From AC-32 sp963716865 (GTDB taxonomy: Bacteria; Actinomycetota; Thermoleophilia; Gaiellales; Gaiellaceae), in assembly GCA_963716865.1 (NCBI GenBank), contig CAVQUF010000004.1:186001-250000 (forward strand): a DNA stretch of 64,000 bases, in the 5' to 3' direction. A model generated the notes under the pieces. That model was not told the origin of the DNA, ran no database searches, and saw nothing but the letters and a program-made list of their open reading frames with translations. A program made the position numbers and the translations under genes. Each line of letters begins with the position of its first letter. The first letter of the stretch is position 1. Positions 60,821 through 64,000 of the stretch are shown one piece after another.

Positions 60821-62118
60821 GCTCCGGCGCCCTCGTCCACCTCCGGCAGCTCGTGCATCCGCAGCAGCGGCGACGGCGCGAGCCAGAGGACCCCCAGGAG
60901 CGCCCCGACGGCGCCGATCATGAGCGTCGGCCGCACGCCGATCCAGGTTCCCAGCGCGCCGCCGAGCAGCGCCCCGAGCGGCCGCACGCCGTAGTTGACG
61001 AGCATGTGAGCGCCGGCGACGCGGGCACGCAGGCGGTCGGGGATGAGCGCCGTCATGATCGAGTTGCCGGAGATGTCGAGGAGCATCACGCCGAAGCCGG
61101 AGAGGAACTCCGCGGCGAAGAGACACGCGACGATCGCCCACTGGGGCCCGCCGGCGAGCGGGACGAGCACGAGCGGGGCCGGGAAGAGCACGCAGCCGGC
61201 GACGAACGCCGGCCCGACCCCGATCCGGCGCCCGATCCGTCCGGTCAGGACCGACCCGATCAACCCGCCCACCGAGGCCGCCCCGAGGACGAGGCCGAGC
61301 ACGCCCGGGCGCACGCCCAGGGTGCGAGTGACGTAGAGCAGGAGGAGCGCCCAGAAGACGAAGTTGAAGAAGTTGATCGTTGCCGTCGCCAGCAGCGAGT
61401 AGCGCATGGCCCGGGAGCGCCAGAGGTAGCTCACGCCCGCCCGCAGGTGCCCGTGCTCCGCCTTCTCGGTCGGCGGCTCGACCGGCGAGATCGACTTCAG
61501 CGAGAGCGCCGAGGCCAGGAACGAGAGCGCGTCGGCCACGATCGCGCCCGGTGCCGAGAGCACCTGGACGAGCAGGCCGCCGACGCTCGGGCCGGCGATG
61601 TACGACATCGCCCGGCTGCCGTTCAGCAGCGAGTTCGCCTCCAGGTACTGCTCACGCGGGACGAGCGACACGAAGAGCGTGCTGTACGAGACCATGAAGA
61701 GCATGCTCAGCGTGCCGACGAGGAAGCTCACGGCATAGAGCTGCGCCATCGTCAGGAGGCCGAGCACGTAGGCGAGCGGGATCGTGGCGAGGAGCGCCGC
61801 CCGGCCGAGCGCGGTGGCCAGCATCGTCTGGCGCCGGCGCCCGCGGCGGTCGATCCAGGCTCCGGCGTGGAGCGAGAAGAACAGGTTCGGCAGGAGCGCC
61901 GCGGCGCCGAGGTATCCCATCTCGGCGGGGCTCGCGTGAAGCGTGAGCACGCCGACCAGCGGCAGGGCGAGCAGCGTGATCTGGTCGCCGAAGAGCGAGA
62001 TCGTCTCGCCGACCCAGAAGCGGCGGAAGTCGCGCCCGCGCAGCACCGCGGGCACGCGCAGAGCTCGCCTGGTGGCCGGCGCGACGGCCGCGTCGCCGAT
62101 CGCGTCGGAAGGGCTCAC
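60817..62118 (-). CDS. MFS transporter (EntS-like, MFS_3), paralogue 2
   Basis: A 433-residue protein with 12 membrane helices: FRRFWVGETISLFGDQITLL at the start and AWIDRRGRRRQTMLATALGR between helices 2 and 3. Exporter, substrate unknown. GTG 62118 overlaps the DUF4097 gene stop by 4 bases. Confidence 0.85.
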   Translation of the reverse strand: MSPSDAIGDAAVAPATRRALRVPAVLRGRDFRRFWVGETISLFGDQITLLALPLVGVLTLHASPAEMGYLGAAALLPNLFFSLHAGAWIDRRGRRRQTMLATALGRAALLATIPLAYVLGLLTMAQLYAVSFLVGTLSMLFMVSYSTLFVSLVPREQYLEANSLLNGSRAMSYIAGPSVGGLLVQVLSAPGAIVADALSFLASALSLKSISPVEPPTEKAEHGHLRAGVSYLWRSRAMRYSLLATATINFFNFVFWALLLLYVTRTLGVRPGVLGLVLGAASVGGLIGSVLTGRIGRRIGVGPAFVAGCVLFPAPLVLVPLAGGPQWAIVACLFAAEFLSGFGVMLLDISGNSIMTALIPDRLRARVAGAHMLVNYGVRPLGALLGGALGTWIGVRPTLMIGAVGALLGVLWLAPSPLLRMHELPEVDEGAGA

Positions 62119-62972
62119 GCCCGCGTGATCTCGATGTCGCCGCTCATGGTGTTGGCCTTCAACTCCACGAGCGGGGACTCGCCCTCGGGTGCCGTGTCGG
62201 ACACGGGCAGCTCGGACCGCACGCTGCCGCTTCGCGAGCGCGCATCGATCCAGAGCGTCGACCCCTCCTTGATCCCGACCGAGAGGTCGCCCGAGGCCGA
62301 CTTCAGCTCCGCGGTGCCTCCGGAGAGACGGCTGACCGTCTGGTCGCCGGACGCCGTGCTGACGCTCACCGACGAGCGCGCCTCGCGCACGAGCACCTCA
62401 CCGGAGGCGCTGTTCGCCGCCAGCTTCCCGCCGACATCCTGGATGGTGATGCCGCCGGAGGCGGTGTTGACGTTCACATCGCCGGCGACGGAGCCGAGCT
62501 GTACTTCGCCGGAAGCGCTGTTGATGCGCGCCTCGCCGCCGACGTCGCCGACCTGGATGTCGCCGCTCGCCGTGTTGATCTTGGCGTCGGCGTCGATCTC
62601 GCCGAGCTCCACGTCTCCCGAGCCACTCGAGACCCTGATCGAGCCGAGCCGCCCGCTGCCCCGGAGATCGGCCGAGCCGCACTTCGCCTCGACGCTCGCC
62701 CCCAGGGGGCAGCGGATCTCGACGAGCACCTCCACACCACGGAAGAGGCGGGTGCGGCCGCGGAGGTCGACGACCACCTCGTGTCTGTCGGCGCCTCCCC
62801 GGAGCTCCACGCGGGCGTCCTCGATCGCCTCCCTCGTAGCGTCGTTGTCCTTGAGCGGCTCGAGCCGTACGGTCGTCTCCTTGCTCTCCGCCGCCTCGAG
62901 ACGGACCTCTCCGGCGCCCAGGTGGACGTCGAGCTCGACGGAGCCGGGAGTGTCGAACGTTTCCGTCCTCAT
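62115..62972 (-). CDS. DUF4097 beta-helix protein
   Basis: A 285-residue protein of repeated short strands in a right-handed ladder. SGDVELGEIDADAKINTASG, SGDIQVGDVGGEARINSASG and similar repeats recur about every 19 residues across residues 115-240, the pattern of DUF4097 adhesin-like domains. No signal peptide is seen. Coupled to a 40-residue gene upstream and the MFS pair downstream. Confidence 0.82.
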   Translation of the reverse strand: MRTETFDTPGSVELDVHLGAGEVRLEAAESKETTVRLEPLKDNDATREAIEDARVELRGGADRHEVVVDLRGRTRLFRGVEVLVEIRCPLGASVEAKCGSADLRGSGRLGSIRVSSGSGDVELGEIDADAKINTASGDIQVGDVGGEARINSASGEVQLGSVAGDVNVNTASGGITIQDVGGKLAANSASGEVLVREARSSVSVSTASGDQTVSRLSGGTAELKSASGDLSVGIKEGSTLWIDARSRSGSVRSELPVSDTAPEGESPLVELKANTMSGDIEITRA

Positions 62973-63091
62973 CGGGCCTGCCCCTCACGGGGCCGGCGCC
63001 GCGCGACCGCATCTGCGTAGCGCGCGGGGCGCTTCGGGCGGGGATCGACGTGAATCTCTGCGTGTCCGAACGGGGTCGGGTAGAAGGTCAT
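62969..63091 (-). CDS. Very small basic protein between the RHH regulator and DUF4097 genes
   Basis: A 40-residue peptide starting MTFYPTPFGHAEIHVDPRPK and ending basic (RRRPREGQAR). A strong AGGAGGAAGG Shine-Dalgarno precedes ATG 63091, and its stop overlaps the DUF4097 start (ATGA). It is therefore likely translated, if only to couple the operon. No family recognised. Confidence 0.6.
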   Translation of the reverse strand: MTFYPTPFGHAEIHVDPRPKRPARYADAVARRRPREGQAR

Positions 63092-63102
63092 CCTTCCTCC
63101 TC

Positions 63103-63552
63103 TCAGCTCTGGGCGTAACCCGTCAGCCGATTGCCTGACCGGCCCGCCTGGGCGGTGGTGGTCGAGCGCGACAGCGAGCGCACGATCCACGTGTTGACCG
63201 AGACGCCCTCGCGGACGGCCGCGGCCTCGATTCCTGTCTTGAGCGAGTCCGGCAGACGAAGCGAGATGCGGGCCGTGTGGCCCTCCTCCGCCCCGCCGAC
63301 CGCCCCGGGCTCGTCGCCTACGTAGACGAGCTCCGGGTCCTGCCCGGCCAGCCGAACCTCGACGTGGCCGGAGGGAAGCTTGTCGGTCAGCTCGAGCGCC
63401 GCTTCCGAGAGCGCGTCGAGCAGGCGCAGGCCGATCGAGGCCTGAAGCGTCACGACCAGGCGGCCGGCGGCCTCCGCGGTCGCCTCGTCCCCCAGCTCAG
63501 CGACGGCCGTCAGGTCGGCCTTCAGCGCATCGACGAACCGTTGTAGCTGCAT
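63103..63552 (-). CDS. HicB/ribbon-helix-helix-type regulator
   Basis: A 149-residue protein. A helical N-terminus (1-50) and a beta part (HVEVRLAGQDPELVYVG) are followed by a C-terminal ribbon-helix-helix unit (HTARISLRLPDSLKTGIEAA to NTWIVRSLSR, about 90-130). Such proteins bind short palindromes and often repress their own operon. The promoter region upstream is packed with palindromes. It probably controls the operon that continues with the 40-residue peptide, DUF4097 and two MFS genes. Confidence 0.75.
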   Translation of the reverse strand: MQLQRFVDALKADLTAVAELGDEATAEAAGRLVVTLQASIGLRLLDALSEAALELTDKLPSGHVEVRLAGQDPELVYVGDEPGAVGGAEEGHTARISLRLPDSLKTGIEAAAVREGVSVNTWIVRSLSRSTTTAQAGRSGNRLTGYAQS

Positions 63553-63590
63553 AGTGACGTCACTATGACATCACTATTGACAGCTGTCAA
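63551..63590 (-). promoter_or_regulatory. Promoter and palindromic operators of the RHH regulator operon
   Basis: On the minus strand TTGACA (63590-63585), 17 bases, CATAGT (63567-63562), then ATG 63552. Two perfect palindromes overlay it: TTGACAGCTGTCAA (63577-63590) covering the -35, and ATAGTGACGTCACTAT (63551-63566) from the -10 to the start codon. A further GTGATGTCA half-site lies between. Confidence 0.8.
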
Positions 63591-63593
63591 GCA

Positions 63594-64000
63594 TCACCCC
63601 GATGCGCGCAGCTCCGAGCCGTATCCGCGGCGGTAGAGCACCTTCAGGTGCTCGACGCGGCTGACATAGTGCCGCGTCTCCGGGAACTCGATCCCCGTCC
63701 CCTCCCTGCGCCAGCGGTCGACGTTGTCCTGACCCGCGTTGTAGGCGGCCAGGGCGGTGCGCTCGTTGCCGTACTTGTCCAGTAAGTGCCGCAGGTACCA
63801 CGCGCCGTAGCGGACGTTGATCTCGGGGTTGTCGAGGTCGGAGACGCGGAAGCGGGAGCCGCCCGTGTGGACGGCGATCCCCTCCGCGGTCGCGGGCAGG
63901 AGCTGCATCAGGCCGATCGCGCCCGAGCTGGAGCGGGCATGCGGGTGGAACTTGCTCTCCTGGTAGATGACCGCCGCGAGCAGTGCGGGGTCGAGCCGGT
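63594..64000 (-). CDS. SLT-type lytic transglycosylase, C-terminal part (5' end outside window)
   Basis: The frame is open to the window edge. Visible are the catalytic Glu in VIYQESKFHPHARSSSGAIG, then LMQLLPATAEGIA, GAWYLRHLLDKYGN and ALAAYNAGQDNVDRWR, the Slt70/MltE-like motifs. It cleaves peptidoglycan glycosidic bonds in the cell wall. The stop is 42 bases before the RHH regulator start. Confidence 0.9.
   Translation of the reverse strand, partial: RLDPALLAAVIYQESKFHPHARSSSGAIGLMQLLPATAEGIAVHTGGSRFRVSDLDNPEINVRYGAWYLRHLLDKYGNERTALAAYNAGQDNVDRWRREGTGIEFPETRHYVSRVEHLKVLYRRGYGSELRASG

Overview
The window is a GC-rich (roughly 70% by eye), densely coding bacterial chromosome segment. It has short or overlapping gene junctions, mostly ATG or GTG starts, and many genes that appear leaderless, with a TANNNT -10 box 6-9 bases before the start codon. 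Gene content (Rex, DUF1844, a holin-X-like protein, GCS2-type glutamate-cysteine ligase, Eis-type GNAT, K+-independent membrane pyrophosphatase, UvrA/UvrB/PcrA) fits an actinobacterium. My best guess is a deep Thermoleophilia/Gaiellales-type lineage; this is inference from gene style, not from a marker gene. I saw no rRNA, insertion sequence, prophage or CRISPR array. The only tRNA found is tRNA-Val(GAC).

Layout. 1-5.6 kb: end of a VWA-domain protein, msrB-msrA, a phosphotriesterase-family hydrolase, a frameshifted FAD-linked oxidase, a holin-X-like protein and small proteins. 5.7-12 kb: repeats and the tRNA, a CTG-started polytopic envelope protein, a secreted collagen-like protein, a GT2 glycosyltransferase and an ArsR-type regulator. 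12-19 kb: pcrA-eis, a cupin, a flippase-like membrane protein, an unknown family and a double GNAT.

19-24 kb: the most interesting locus. A cobalamin riboswitch precedes six overlapping genes: two DUF4430 proteins (one secreted, one a lipoprotein), ECF transporter T, duplicated-ATPase A and S components, and a secreted alpha/alpha-barrel protein. DUF4430 and the alpha/alpha barrel are the two domains of animal transcobalamin and intrinsic factor, so this looks like a bacterial, split version of that capture system feeding an ECF B12 importer.

24-31 kb: VanZ-like protein, sugar-dehydrogenase-like protein, two TrkA-type regulators and two APC permease-USP fusions (possible K+ module). 31-41 kb: methyltransferase, H+-PPase with an apparent ATC start, mtnP, a secreted subtilase, DUF1844, GCS2 ligase, rex, a glutaredoxin-like protein and gdhA. 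41-47 kb: a large subtilase, the tsaE-tsaB-rimI-tsaD cluster (t6A biosynthesis, tsaD with a CTG start), family 4 uracil-DNA glycosylase and an FmdB zinc ribbon. 47-51 kb: a DUF2520-panC-panB operon followed by a Yip1 protein and a methyltransferase. panC, panB and the methyltransferase all show small structural lesions. 51-64 kb: uvrA, an ABC exporter with a PH-domain protein, a metallophosphoesterase, uvrB, two MFS transporters, a DUF4097 protein, a ribbon-helix-helix regulator with a palindromic promoter, and the end of a lytic transglycosylase.

At least three families of small palindromic repeats are scattered through the intergenic spaces, one copy lying inside a coding sequence.
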